The position numbers and the translations under genes are program-made. From Actinomycetota bacterium (GTDB lineage Bacteria > Actinomycetota > CADDZG01 > JAHWKV01 > JAOPZY01): DNA of 63,943 nt. Position 1 is the first letter of the stretch. Each line of letters starts with the position of its first letter. Of the stretch, positions 16,606-24,132 are shown piece by piece. Under the pieces are notes generated by a model. That model ran no database searches, was not told the origin of the DNA, and worked only from the letters and a program-made list of their open reading frames with translations. The stretch spans positions 1-63,943 of the forward strand of contig DASTWV010000034.1 in the NCBI GenBank assembly GCA_035765775.1, read 5' to 3'.

Positions 16606-16619
16606 TTACAACGATGTAA
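16606..16619. promoter_or_regulatory. Perfect TTACA-N4-TGTAA palindrome before the RHH gene
   Basis: TTACAACGATGTAA, perfect five-base arms with spacer ACGA, 28 bp upstream of ATG 16578. Together with 14437-14450 and 16108-16121 it defines a small operator family. Autorepression by the RHH protein is the simplest reading. Confidence 0.55.
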
Positions 16620-16747
16620 GTCTCAACGCGCGCCACCATACTCCCCCGCTGCCCTGAAGTGGTGGATTTTTACGCGCACGTGGGAATGCCCGCCCCCTGC
16701 GGCCTCCGGCGGGTCCTCCCAGCGCAGGAGTTGCGCGCCGGTTGCGC

Positions 16748-16914
16748 GCTGTACAGATGTAAAGCTGTATTGCAAGCTGGCGGTCTTGCAAGCTGTATTG
16801 GTGGGGGAGCCTTTACCTGACCCCCCCGCGTAGCTCCTTGCAAGCTGTACAGCTGTATGCGAGTATGGCCGCCATGCCAGCCGTACAGCCAGCCAGCCCT
16901 ACAGCAAGCGCTAC
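16748..16914. repeat. GCTGTA/TACAGC repeat cluster, candidate partition centromere and parA operator
   Basis: Within about 170 bp around the start of parA there are some eight copies of TACAG/CTGTA (for example 16748-16760, 16763-16770, 16791-16799, 16844-16857, 16886, 16897, 16909). There are also three exact copies of TTGCAAGCTG (16770-16779, 16786-16795, 16838-16847). The repeats continue into the first codons of parA. Short direct and inverted repeats directly upstream of a ParA gene with an RHH partner are typical of parC/parS centromeres of type Ib systems. Confidence 0.6.
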
Positions 16915-17632
16915 AGCCATACTGCTGGCTGTGGCCGCTGACAAGGGCGGCATCGGAAAGACGACCACGGCCTTCGAGCTCGCCGCCGCAATGGATGCGC
17001 TCGCCGTCGACTTCGATTGGAGCCACGGAGGCCTCACTCGGATGTGGGGCTACGACCCACTCGCACATCGCGGGGCGCGCCTCCTCGACGCCCTGGAGTC
17101 CGGGCGCGTGCCGCGCCCCCTCCGGGCGGCTCGCCGGCCTGCCTTGGTGCCGTCGCATCCGGACCTCGGCGCCACCTCCCTCAGTGCGGCCGTCGTGGCC
17201 GACTCGTTGGAGGCCTGGGCGGTGGAGTGGGGGAGGGAGTTCCGCTACGCCGTTGTCGACACCCACCCCGGAGCCAACGAGCTCACCGACGGGGCCATGC
17301 AAGCTGCACGCCTGGTCCTGGTCCCGGTGGTCCTGGCAACCCGAGAAATGGACGCCCTGGAGGGGATGCTGGGCGACTACACCGACTACAACCTCCTGCT
17401 GGTGCCCACCAAGGTTCCCCGCCAGCCACCCCGGCGTCTCTACGAGCGGCTGGCGGCGGCAGCCCGTGACGCCTCCGTGCCGGTTGCCCCTCCCATCTCT
17501 CACTACCCCGGGATCCCGAGGCGGGTCCGGCGGGCGGCCATGACACTGGAACCCAGCCCTGGCGCCTGGGTGGAAGCCGCCGCGGCCGAATACCGAAAGC
17601 TCGCTGCGACCGTGGAGGCGATCTGTGGCTGA
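16865..17632 (+). CDS. parA: ParA-family partition ATPase
   Basis: 255 residues from ATG 16865; ATG 16874 is an alternative and no clear ribosome site is seen. Deviant Walker A KGGIGKT is at 27-33, the switch/Walker B region is DALAVDFDW and YAVVDTHPGAN, and the NLLLVPTKV segment is typical of small type Ib ParA proteins. The N-terminal 20 residues (MPAVQPASPTASATA) are encoded by the TACAGC repeats, so may be constrained by DNA function. The stop overlaps the next gene. Role: plasmid segregation. Confidence 0.85.
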   Translation: MAAMPAVQPASPTASATAILLAVAADKGGIGKTTTAFELAAAMDALAVDFDWSHGGLTRMWGYDPLAHRGARLLDALESGRVPRPLRAARRPALVPSHPDLGATSLSAAVVADSLEAWAVEWGREFRYAVVDTHPGANELTDGAMQAARLVLVPVVLATREMDALEGMLGDYTDYNLLLVPTKVPRQPPRRLYERLAAAARDASVPVAPPISHYPGIPRRVRRAAMTLEPSPGAWVEAAAAEYRKLAATVEAICG

Positions 17633-18146
17633 AATCGAAGATGGGCTAGCAGCGCTCGGCCAGCGGGTCCAGCGCAAGACCCGGGCGGTGCCGCCGCCCC
17701 GTCACGCCCGCGTCCCAGCAATCGGTCCGCAACCTTCCGACACGACGGACCAACCCGCCCCGCTTGGCCCGGACGCGACACCGGGGGAGTCCGGAGGCGT
17801 CGACCTGCCGGCGCAGGCCCCTGCCGCGCCGATACCGGTCCCGGCCGATGAGGCCCCCGCCGTTCGAACACCCCGCCCCGCCCGTCCTCCTGCGTCGGGG
17901 CCGCCCGCCGTCGAGCCTCTGGGCTGGCTGCCCTCGGCGAGCGAGCCGAAGAAGAGCGTCACCATGCAGCTGCGGGTCTCGCTGGCCCAGCGGCTGGAGG
18001 ACCTCGTCGTGGACCTTCGCCGCAAGCACGGTCTCCGAACGTCCCAAGTCGAGCTCGTCGAACTCCTGGTCTCAACCTTGCCGGCGAATCCCGACCTGGC
18101 GCTCGCCGCTCGAGTCCGCGAGTTCCAAACCCGAGCGCCGCGGTAG
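17625..18146 (+). CDS. RHH centromere-binding partner of ParA (ParG/ParR-like)
   Basis: 173 residues from GTG 17625, overlapping the parA stop by eight bases. The first 105 residues are Pro/Ala-rich and disordered. Residues about 109-152 form a ribbon-helix-helix domain: strand SVTMQLRVS, helix LAQRLEDLVVDLRRKHG, turn LRTS, helix QVELVELLVSTLP. Position, overlap and fold match the small DNA-binding partners of type Ib partition ATPases. The disordered N-terminus is longer than in ParG (about 30 residues). It probably binds the repeats at 16748-16914. Confidence 0.75.
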   Translation: MAEIEDGLAALGQRVQRKTRAVPPPRHARVPAIGPQPSDTTDQPAPLGPDATPGESGGVDLPAQAPAAPIPVPADEAPAVRTPRPARPPASGPPAVEPLGWLPSASEPKKSVTMQLRVSLAQRLEDLVVDLRRKHGLRTSQVELVELLVSTLPANPDLALAARVREFQTRAPR

Positions 18147-18170
18147 GCGAGGGCGTTCTCCGGGGGGGCT

Positions 18171-19073
18171 CTACGGTCGGCGCAACCGGTGGGGGGCGAC
18201 CCTGGGCAGTTGCGCTCCCCGCCCCAGCCCGCTGGCGATCGTCCGGGCGATCTCGGCTGGGTGCAGCCCGATTCCGAGGCCCGCCTGCGTCAGCTGCTCT
18301 TCGACTGTGCTGCGGTCCAGCTCGCCGCCGGCGACGAGCATGCCGAGGCTGAACGCAGCCTGATTCAGACGACTGTTCTCGCCGTGCTCGGTGGCACTCA
18401 GCTCTTGGAGTTCCCGCCGGAGGGCCGCGAGCCCGTAACCGGTGTTGCCGCCCGGGCCCATCGATACCGCCGGTATCGGCACCGGGGCCGGCCGGGGGGC
18501 CTCGCGCAGCCAGTTCGGAGCCGGGGCCGGGGGGGTGGTCGCGTCCACCCACCGGTAGGTCCGCCCCGAGACGTGGCGGCTGGGCGCCACGACGATGGCA
18601 CCGCCGTCGGCTCGCAGGTCGACGTGGGGGAGGGGATCGGCGAACCCGTGCAGCTTGCCCACCGTGTTGCCCATCCACCCGCCGGGGTGGACGTACACCA
18701 GGTGGCGGCCCCCGCCGCCGGTCAGGGCCTCGAGGGTCGCAGGAAGGGGCCCCAGAGCCCTCATCACGAGCTCGAGAGACGCGGAACCCCCCGGCTCGTC
18801 GACGTCGATCACCACGATTCCCGAGGCCGCGCCCGTCGCTACGGCGATGTTGGCTGCCGGCCACCGGCCCCACCAGCCAGCCACCACGCCGACCTCCGTC
18901 GTGGCCTCGTGCAGCCCCCGGGCCACCAGCGGGTGCTTGCCCGGCCGCGGGCAGTCCGCCCGCCGGCATCCGCACTCGCCGTTTGCCCGGATCCCGAACA
19001 GGGGGAACACCGCCCAGCCGGCCCGGGCGTAGTCGAGCGCCGCCTCGCGCAGGCTTTCGCCGGCGGCGCTCAC
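18171..19073 (-). CDS. Prim-Pol bifunctional primase/polymerase-type protein
   Basis: 300 residues from GTG 19073 (GTGA overlap with the upstream gene). Prim-Pol (AEP) features: AGWAVFPLFG near the N-terminus, the acidic motif IVVIDVDEPGG at about 92-102, GGGGRHLVYVHPGG, and DLRADGGAIVVAPSRH near 155-170. The C-terminal third is helical. Such proteins prime or initiate replication in actinobacterial plasmids and phages. A GATACCG-C-CGGTATC palindrome lies inside the gene at 18463-18477. Confidence 0.85.
   Translation of the reverse strand: MSAAGESLREAALDYARAGWAVFPLFGIRANGECGCRRADCPRPGKHPLVARGLHEATTEVGVVAGWWGRWPAANIAVATGAASGIVVIDVDEPGGSASLELVMRALGPLPATLEALTGGGGRHLVYVHPGGWMGNTVGKLHGFADPLPHVDLRADGGAIVVAPSRHVSGRTYRWVDATTPPAPAPNWLREAPRPAPVPIPAVSMGPGGNTGYGLAALRRELQELSATEHGENSRLNQAAFSLGMLVAGGELDRSTVEEQLTQAGLGIGLHPAEIARTIASGLGRGAQLPRVAPHRLRRP
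18463..18477. promoter_or_regulatory. Dispersed palindrome GATACCGCCGGTATC, copy in the Prim-Pol gene
   Basis: Perfect 15-bp palindrome, 17 bp when flanking C/G is included. The same word occurs at 22026-22040 and, with one outer base changed, at 43570-43584. It lies inside coding sequence, which is typical of scattered ParB/KorB operators rather than of promoters. Confidence 0.55.
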
Positions 19074-19303
19074 TCGGGTTCCTCCTCGGCGCGGGGGAGT
19101 GGGTAGGCGAGGCGCTCGGCCCGGTCCAGGTGCCGGGCTGCGGCGAGCAAGCTCTGCCGGATGGCGCCGAGGTCCCCCCCGGTCCCGGGATCCTGGCGCA
19201 CGTCCGCCGGCAGCCGGTCGCACGCCGCCAGCGCGGCCGCCAGGGCCGATCCGGCCGCCTGGACGTGGCCGCACACCTCGGAAAACGGATCCCCTTCGCT
19301 CAT
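19070..19303 (-). CDS. Small acidic helical protein between KfrA-like and Prim-Pol genes
   Basis: 77 residues (MSEGDPFSEVCGHVQAAGSA...). It appears all-helical and Ala/Leu/Asp-rich, with no recognised family. Four-base overlaps with both neighbours (ATGA at 19300-19303, GTGA at 19070-19073) tie it into the replication operon 20559-18171. It may be a cofactor of the primase, but nothing in the sequence proves this. Confidence 0.6.
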   Translation of the reverse strand: MSEGDPFSEVCGHVQAAGSALAAALAACDRLPADVRQDPGTGGDLGAIRQSLLAAARHLDRAERLAYPLPRAEEEPE

Positions 19304-20559
19304 GCGGGCTCACCTCCGGTCTTGGGTCGCCGGGGACCCCTGGCCGGCGCCTTCCTCGTCGGCCTCCCCGCGGCAGCCTCCGGCGGAGGACCGCCCGTCA
19401 GTGCCTGCAGGCGTCGCTCGGCGTCCAGTCGCCCAGCCTCGGCTGCGGCCTGCGCCCGCTCGGCGTCCGCCGCCGTCTTCTCGGCCGCCCGAGCCGCCGC
19501 GACCGCCGCCCGCTCCGCCTGCCGGGCCTCCTCGGCCCGCCGCTCCGCCTCGGCCCGCCCGGATTCAGCTGCCGCCCGGGCCCGCTCTGCGTCCCCACGG
19601 GCCGCCTCCGAGGCCTCGGCCCGGCCCCGGTGGGCCTCGGCCGTCTCCCGTGCGGTGACGAGCAGCTGCTCCACCGAGCGGGCTCGTTCCTCGGCGAGCT
19701 CCGCCGCCCCCCGCGCCTGCGCCGTGGCCGACTCAGCGGCGAGCGCCCGGCGCTCCGAGGCCTCCGCCGCCTGCTCGTGCTCCCGCCGGGCCGCCTCCGA
19801 CGCCCGGAGGGCCTCTGTGGCCTCCTGAGCCGCCCGTTCTGCCCGTTGCTGGCCTGCAGCGGCCCGTTCGGCCTGGCGGCTCATTTCGTCCCGCTCACGG
19901 GCCGCGGCGGCTGCCTCGGCCTCGGCCTCGGCCTCGGCGGCCACGGCGGCGTCACGCTCGGCGACGGCCACCTCCTGGCGCCGCTCCGCCTCCGCAGCCC
20001 GGTCGCCGGCCTCGCCGGCCAGCCGGATCGCCTCGGCCGCCCTGGCGGCTTCGGCCTCCGCGCCGGCCCGCGCCACGGCAAGATCCGCACCCATCACCTC
20101 CGTCGCCTCGCTCGCGGTCTCCAGGTCGTCCTCTGCCTGGATGCGCCGGCGCTGCTCCATCGCCATCCGGCTGTCCGCCTCGGCGATCCGGGCCTGCGCC
20201 TCCGCCTGGACCGCCGCCAGCTGTGCCTCCACCGCCTCGGCGTTGCCGACGAGCGCCAGGTCGACGGCCGCCCGCTCCACCAGCTGGCGCAGCTCGCCCA
20301 GCAGACGCTGGAACCGGTCGCCTTGCTCACGGATGCGCAAGACGGCCATGCTCACCGGCCGGTCCAGGTCGACCTCGAGGACCTCCTCCGGTGACACCGC
20401 CGCCCGCTGGGCCTGGCGGGCCCGGAACGCAGTGGCGGCGTTGTGCTCGGCGTCGTCGCAGTACTTGGAGCGCCCGCCGGTGGCCGGCGGGGGAGCGGCC
20501 GGCCGCACACACCCCGGATAGGCGCAGATCGTGGTGGTTGCCGCGGGATCTTCGGGCAT
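19300..20559 (-). CDS. Long coiled-coil protein with N-terminal zinc motif (KfrA-like)
   Basis: 419 residues from ATG 20559 with GGAGGAGG upstream. Residues 12-40 hold CAYPGCVRP...KYCDDAEHN, a CxxxxC...C...H zinc-knuckle pattern seen in actinobacterial plasmid proteins. From about residue 65 to 390 it is a nearly uninterrupted Ala/Glu/Arg coiled coil. The pattern (N-terminal DNA-binding-like part plus long coiled coil) resembles KfrA, a plasmid-stability and nucleoid-like protein, but the N-terminal domain differs. An iteron-like array lies just upstream at 20598-20654. Confidence 0.65.
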   Translation of the reverse strand: MPEDPAATTTICAYPGCVRPAAPPPATGGRSKYCDDAEHNAATAFRARQAQRAAVSPEEVLEVDLDRPVSMAVLRIREQGDRFQRLLGELRQLVERAAVDLALVGNAEAVEAQLAAVQAEAQARIAEADSRMAMEQRRRIQAEDDLETASEATEVMGADLAVARAGAEAEAARAAEAIRLAGEAGDRAAEAERRQEVAVAERDAAVAAEAEAEAEAAAAARERDEMSRQAERAAAGQQRAERAAQEATEALRASEAARREHEQAAEASERRALAAESATAQARGAAELAEERARSVEQLLVTARETAEAHRGRAEASEAARGDAERARAAAESGRAEAERRAEEARQAERAAVAAARAAEKTAADAERAQAAAEAGRLDAERRLQALTGGPPPEAAAGRPTRKAPARGPRRPKTGGEPA

Positions 20560-20597
20560 TGCGGGCCTCCTCCGGTCGGGATCGGGTTGATCCTACC

Positions 20598-20654
20598 ACG
20601 TTCGTTCATCATAAACGGACGAATGAACGAATGATTGAATGAACGAATGAACGT
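20598..20654. repeat. ATGAACGA tetranucleotide-periodic repeat array
   Basis: ATGAACGAATGA occurs twice with a 16-base period (20623-20634 and 20639-20650). The inverted sequence ACGTTCGTTCAT is at 20598-20609. The block is AT-rich relative to its surroundings and lies 40-95 bp upstream of the coiled-coil gene. It could be an operator or iteron set for that protein, or a slippage-prone repeat at the 3' end of the broken gene beside it. Confidence 0.6.
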
Positions 20655-21156
20655 CAGCCCAGGGGCGCGTCCGCCGGGGGCGCCGGCGCCACGTACCCCG
20701 GGCAGGCGCACAGGCCCCCGGCACGGGCATTCCTCCGCCGGAAGGACGGCGAAGCCCTGGCTGTGGACCCCCCAGGCGTGCCCGCACTGCCCACACGGCG
20801 GGTGGTGCAGCGAGTCGTGACGGTTGGCGCTCATCTCCTCTGCGTTGCGGAACCGTCGGTGGCCCATGAAGTGACCGTCCGCGTCCCGGGAGTCCCGGGG
20901 ACAGCCGATCCAGCCGAGGTCGTGGTTGATGGTCATCCCGTAGACGAACGTGAACTCGCCGCAGCGCCCGCAGCGCACCTGAGGCAACCCCCGCCGAGGT
21001 CGGGGGACAGGGCAGGCCGGTGCAGCAGTCCAGGTGGATGGCCCTCCGCCAGCTGGCGTGCTCGGCGACCCGGGCCGCCAGGGCGGCAGCCGCTGCCTCC
21101 GCGGCCTCCACCTCGCCGAAGAGGTCGTACTAGCGGCCGCCCTCCGTCCCGGTCAC
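20655..21156 (-). pseudogene. Broken zinc-ribbon protein gene
   Basis: A GTG at 21156 overlaps the ParB stop (GTGA), the junction style used throughout this plasmid, but codon 9 is TAG (21132-21130). Beyond it the frame continues with protein-like sequence (YDLFGEVEAAEAAAAALAAR; HLDCCTGLPCP). Near 20990, at a run of five Gs, coding character moves to another frame (CGRCGEFTFVYGMTINHDLG; CGQCGHAWGVHSQG; CPCRGP). Two CxxC pairs indicate a zinc ribbon. One stop plus one frameshift suggests decay. Alternatively the second half is a separate gene from TTG 20987 whose frame runs on through the repeat array to 20352. Confidence 0.55.
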
Positions 21157-22550
21157 CGGGGCGCCTTGCCCTTCAGCTCCAACCGCTCGGCCAACGACAC
21201 GCCGTACCCGCAGCGCTCCAGGTAGGCGAAGTGGGCCCCGGCGGCCCGGAAGCTCGGGTAGTCGCTGCGCAGCGGGTCCTCGGCGATGCCGAGCGCCAGC
21301 GCCAGCCCCGCCCGGGTAAGGAACTCCGCCCCCTGGGCGGCGTAGTCCGCGAGGCCCTTCTTGGCGTCGGGTCCGTACGGGCCCTTGGGGACCTCTACCC
21401 CGAGCAGCTCGCAAGCGCGCCGCGCTGCCCGGTCGTTGCTCTGTTCCTCCAGCAGCGCGCCCACCAGCCGCTCGACGACGTCGCCCTGGTGGATCCGGCC
21501 CCCCACCAGCTTCTCCATGAAGGCGATGCGCTCCGCCTCGGCCGCCCGCCGGTCCTTGTTGTGCTGGCGCTTCTTGCGGGCCTCCTCCTTCTGGTCCTCA
21601 TTGCGGCTGGCCACCCCTCGCAGCAGACCGCCCTCCTTCGCTTCCTCCGGGTGCCGGTGGAAGTCGGAGCAGATCGCGACCAACGACCCCCGCCGGGGGT
21701 CGATCGTGACGGCGTGACACGGTTCGCCGGCGTGGGTCGCCTCGCTGATGCTGAGGCCCTGCCAGCTGGTGCCGAGCCGGGCCGCCGCTCCCGGGAGCTT
21801 CCACCCGCCCCACTGGTCGGGGACCATCGCCAGGTACGGCACCGCTCCGGCCTCGGCCTGGGCCACCATCTCGGCGAAGGCCTCCTGGCGCTTTTGGTCC
21901 TGCAGCTGCGCCTCGACCGCCCGGCGGATGTCCCAGGCGCCCCGACTCGTCCCCTCGGCGAGCGCGGATGCCAGCCGCTCTGGGTGCTCCTTGAGCTTGG
22001 TCAACTCCACCGCGTCCTCGATGCTGATACCGCCGGTATCAAGCGCGGCCGTCGCCTCGACCGGGAGCTCCAGGAGCGCCAGCCGCCGGGAGATGTGCGC
22101 CTGGGACCGCCCCACCCGCCCGGCGAGGCGCCGCTGGCTGTAGCCACACCGATCGACGAGCGCCCGGTACGCCCCCGCCTCCTCCAGGGCGGAAAGCCCC
22201 TCACGGGCAAGGTTCTCAATAGCCATAGCCTCCAGCCGCTCCGCCTCGGTGAACCCCCGGACGATCGCCGGCACCACAGTGAGCCCCGCCACCCGGGCCG
22301 CCGCCAGCCGCCGGTGCCCCACCACGACCAGGTAGCGGCCGTCCTCACGGGCCATGACCACCAGAGGTTGCAGGATCCCCGCGGTCCGGATCGAGGCCGC
22401 CAGCTCGGCGAGGTCGCCCACCTCGCGCCGGGGGTTGTCCTCGGCGGGGACCAGCTGCTCAAGGCGGAGGGACACGATCTCCCCCGACCCCGGGTCGCTC
22501 ACCGGGGCGATGCCGTCCTGCTCGGCCTGCTCGGCCGCTCGCTTGCTCAT
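21153..22550 (-). CDS. ParB/KorB-like DNA-binding protein
   Basis: 465 residues from ATG 22550, five bases after GGAGG. ParB N-terminal domain: LRLEQLVPAEDNPR, IRTAGILQPLVVM, then the CTP-binding-type motifs GHRRLAAARVAG and ENLAREGLSALEEAGAY. HTH: YSQRRLAGRVGRSQAHISRR. The C-terminal half is long and basic (EEARKKRQHNKDRRAAEAER) without a known domain. It is not next to parA, so it may be a KorB-type global regulator or replication factor rather than the partition partner. It contains its own copy of the 15-bp palindrome at 22026-22040. Confidence 0.85.
   Translation of the reverse strand: MSKRAAEQAEQDGIAPVSDPGSGEIVSLRLEQLVPAEDNPRREVGDLAELAASIRTAGILQPLVVMAREDGRYLVVVGHRRLAAARVAGLTVVPAIVRGFTEAERLEAMAIENLAREGLSALEEAGAYRALVDRCGYSQRRLAGRVGRSQAHISRRLALLELPVEATAALDTGGISIEDAVELTKLKEHPERLASALAEGTSRGAWDIRRAVEAQLQDQKRQEAFAEMVAQAEAGAVPYLAMVPDQWGGWKLPGAAARLGTSWQGLSISEATHAGEPCHAVTIDPRRGSLVAICSDFHRHPEEAKEGGLLRGVASRNEDQKEEARKKRQHNKDRRAAEAERIAFMEKLVGGRIHQGDVVERLVGALLEEQSNDRAARRACELLGVEVPKGPYGPDAKKGLADYAAQGAEFLTRAGLALALGIAEDPLRSDYPSFRAAGAHFAYLERCGYGVSLAERLELKGKAPR
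22026..22040. promoter_or_regulatory. Dispersed palindrome GATACCGCCGGTATC, copy in the parB-like gene
   Basis: Perfect palindrome, extended to 17 bp by flanking T/A. It is identical in its 15-bp core to 18463-18477, is encoded within an ordinary stretch of the protein (DTGGI), and is a candidate self-regulatory or spreading site for the ParB-like protein. Confidence 0.55.
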
Positions 22551-22570
22551 CAGGGCCTCCCTTCGTGCGC

Positions 22571-22828
22571 TCATTGGGCCTGGGCGCTCCGGCCGGCCTG
22601 CCGGGCGCCGTCGAGCTGCTGGTCGTGGCAGGAGTACAGCCCCCGGGCCCGGGCCTCCCGCGGGCACCCCCGCCGGCCGCAGAGCGTCCCGGGCCACGAG
22701 CGCGGGCCGCCACCGAGCGGGTGCCCGAGGCGGTACCACCGTTGGAAGTAGCGGCGCCACCAGCCCCACGGCGCAACGGGCGCCCCGCAGCCCTCCACCC
22801 CGTCGGTGAGGGTGTGCTCTGGCTCCAC
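22571..22828 (-). CDS. Small Trp/Arg/Cys-rich protein
   Basis: 85 residues from GTG 22828, two bases after the preceding stop. Contains WGWWRRYFQRWYRLGHPLGG and four Cys (GCGAP, LCGRRGC, YSCHD), perhaps a small zinc-binding fold. It ends 21 bp before the ParB-like start, whose ribosome site lies in the gap. No family is recognised. Confidence 0.45.
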   Translation of the reverse strand: MEPEHTLTDGVEGCGAPVAPWGWWRRYFQRWYRLGHPLGGGPRSWPGTLCGRRGCPREARARGLYSCHDQQLDGARQAGRSAQAQ

Positions 22829-22830
22829 GG

Positions 22831-23136
22831 CTACCGCCCTGCCCGGCCGTCGGCCCGATGCGCCGCCCGCCACCGCCGTTGGGCGGCTGCCAGCGCCGCG
22901 GTGGCCGGGGACAACCCCGACCACCGGTCGCACCGGCAAACGGCGAAGCTCCGCTCCTGCTCGCCTTTGCGCATCCCGACGTAGGCGGGCACTTGACCGC
23001 ACTCGGAGCAGGGCGTTGATCCCTGCGCCACCCGCAGCTCCACCGCCGAGTTCCAGCACGGCACCCAGCCCTGCGCCAGCAGCGACTCCTCGTAGGCTTC
23101 CCACGACCCCCGGCTCCGGTACTCGTGAAGGGTCAT
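22831..23136 (-). CDS. Small zinc-ribbon protein
   Basis: 101 residues (MTLHEYRSRGSWEAYEESLL...). CSECG at about residue 43 and CRCDRW near 69 provide a CxxC...CxC metal site. The N-terminus has aromatic and acidic residues typical of small actinobacterial plasmid proteins. It overlaps the gene upstream by four bases. Function unknown; probably binds nucleic acid or protein. Confidence 0.55.
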   Translation of the reverse strand: MTLHEYRSRGSWEAYEESLLAQGWVPCWNSAVELRVAQGSTPCSECGQVPAYVGMRKGEQERSFAVCRCDRWSGLSPATAALAAAQRRWRAAHRADGRAGR

Positions 23137-23357
23137 CGGGCCACCCCGGCTGCGGCAGCGACATCGACGTCCTGCAGGTCGGCCAGGTGCAGGTCCAGGC
23201 AGGCGAGGGCCTCCTGGATGTGGGCCACCAGCTGCTCAATGCCGGTCAGTACCGTCACCGGCATACCGGGGTGGTGGTCGGCCGCGTTCGCGGTGGCGAA
23301 GGCCACCCCCTGAACCTCCGATCCGGCCCGGCGCACCCGCCCCCGGATCTCCTCCAC
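23133..23357 (-). CDS. Small acidic helical protein
   Basis: 74 residues if started at GTG 23357: MEEIRGRVRRAGSEVQGVAF..., with a C-terminal amphipathic helix (GIEQLVAHIQEALACLDLHL). The frame stays open further upstream, so the start is uncertain. An ATG in another frame at about 23390 has a better ribosome site but leads into poor sequence. It overlaps the zinc-ribbon gene by four bases. Confidence 0.45.
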   Translation of the reverse strand: MEEIRGRVRRAGSEVQGVAFATANAADHHPGMPVTVLTGIEQLVAHIQEALACLDLHLADLQDVDVAAAAGVAR

Positions 23358-23427
23358 ATCCCGTTGTCGCTGGTGAGCCTCTGCATCGCCTTGCCCCTTT
23401 CTGCCGGTTTCCCGGAAGGTCTGGCGA

Positions 23428-23729
23428 GGTCGCCCTCGACCACCCGTTCCGGCAGGCCCTCGTGGCCTGCCGCGCTCAAACCAGGGGGTCAGGGGGGGAA
23501 GGGCTCCCGGCAAGCGATGGTGATTCGGACAGCTCCGGGCGACGCCGACGGGCTCGGTGCCGGGTGCATTTGGGGCGGGCTTGGGAGCTGTTCGAATCGA
23601 CACCCCCGGAGGACTTTGCAAAAGAGCAAGCCCGCCGCTTCAGCGGCGCCCAAGAGCAAAGGTCCGGAGGGGGTTGCGCTTGCCGGGAACCACCCCTGAC
23701 CCCCGAGGCTCGGGTGGTCGAGGGCGACC
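23428..23729. repeat. Nested inverted-repeat structure (about 300 bp)
   Basis: From outside in: a perfect 19-bp pair (GGTCGCCCTCGACCACCCG at 23428-23446 with its complement at 23711-23729); a roughly 30-bp imperfect pair (23484-23515 and 23677-23705, with perfect 12-base blocks at each edge); a GATTCGRACAGCTCC pair (about 23524-23538 and 23585-23598); and an inner hairpin with GGACTTTGC (23611-23619) against GCAAAGGTCC (23656-23665) enclosing GCCGC-TTCA-GCGGC (23634-23647). The order is symmetric overall, so the whole stretch can fold as one branched structure as ssDNA or RNA. Confidence 0.65.
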
Positions 23730-24071
23730 CACCCGCACGCAACGGCGGTGCCTGGCCGTTGCCTTTGGCGTGCCGCTGCCCAAAAAACGTGGGAAGTGTT
23801 GCTGGGTGCACGCGCCACAGATCGCGGTCGGCCTATCCCATGCGATTGCTGTCGGAGCCACAGGCCTGGGTGTGCCCCTTTGCGATCGGGGGACCGCTAC
23901 CGGCGCTATCGGCCGGTCACGGCGCGCTGACCCCTTTGCCTCCACTGCGGAAGCGGAGGCAGTGCTCGGAGATCCCTATCCATGACCGCTGGTCTGCAGC
24001 TGAGGGTGCCCGTGCCTTATGGCGACGCAGGGGGAGGCGACGCGCCATCGAGAGCGGGTACAGGCGAGGCG

Positions 24072-24112
24072 GCCACGCATGACGTGCCCTCGCCACGATC
24101 AGCATGCGTGGC
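24072..24112. repeat. 10-bp perfect inverted repeat, 21-base loop
   Basis: GCCACGCATG (24072-24081) and CATGCGTGGC (24103-24112). It lies just downstream of the minus-strand gene ending at 24133. There is no T-run, so it is not a typical intrinsic terminator. It could be a protein-binding or transfer-origin stem. Confidence 0.5.
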
Positions 24113-24132
24113 ATGGAGTCCCTCACCTCCTG

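Larger units (their letters stand above)
23358..24132. other. 775-bp non-coding zone rich in inverted repeats
   Basis: No gene is supported on either strand. It holds the nested inverted repeats at 23428-23729, a stem TGCCTCC/GGAGGCA around 23939-23963 and a 10-bp inverted repeat at 24072-24112. It separates the replication/partition block from the divergently read methylase-helicase. A large structured intergenic region here is a good candidate for an origin of replication or transfer, or for a structured RNA. Confidence 0.55.

Noticed and set aside
20352-20654. Extension of the zinc-ribbon frame through the repeat array into the coiled-coil gene
   Set aside because: Over its last 200 bases it is a shadow of the coiled-coil gene (Arg/Pro/Ser-rich); only the part before the repeats looks coding.
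23581-23610. tRNA T-loop-like GTTCGAATC
   Set aside because: No acceptor, D or anticodon arms can be formed around it; the word is explained by the inverted-repeat pair there.
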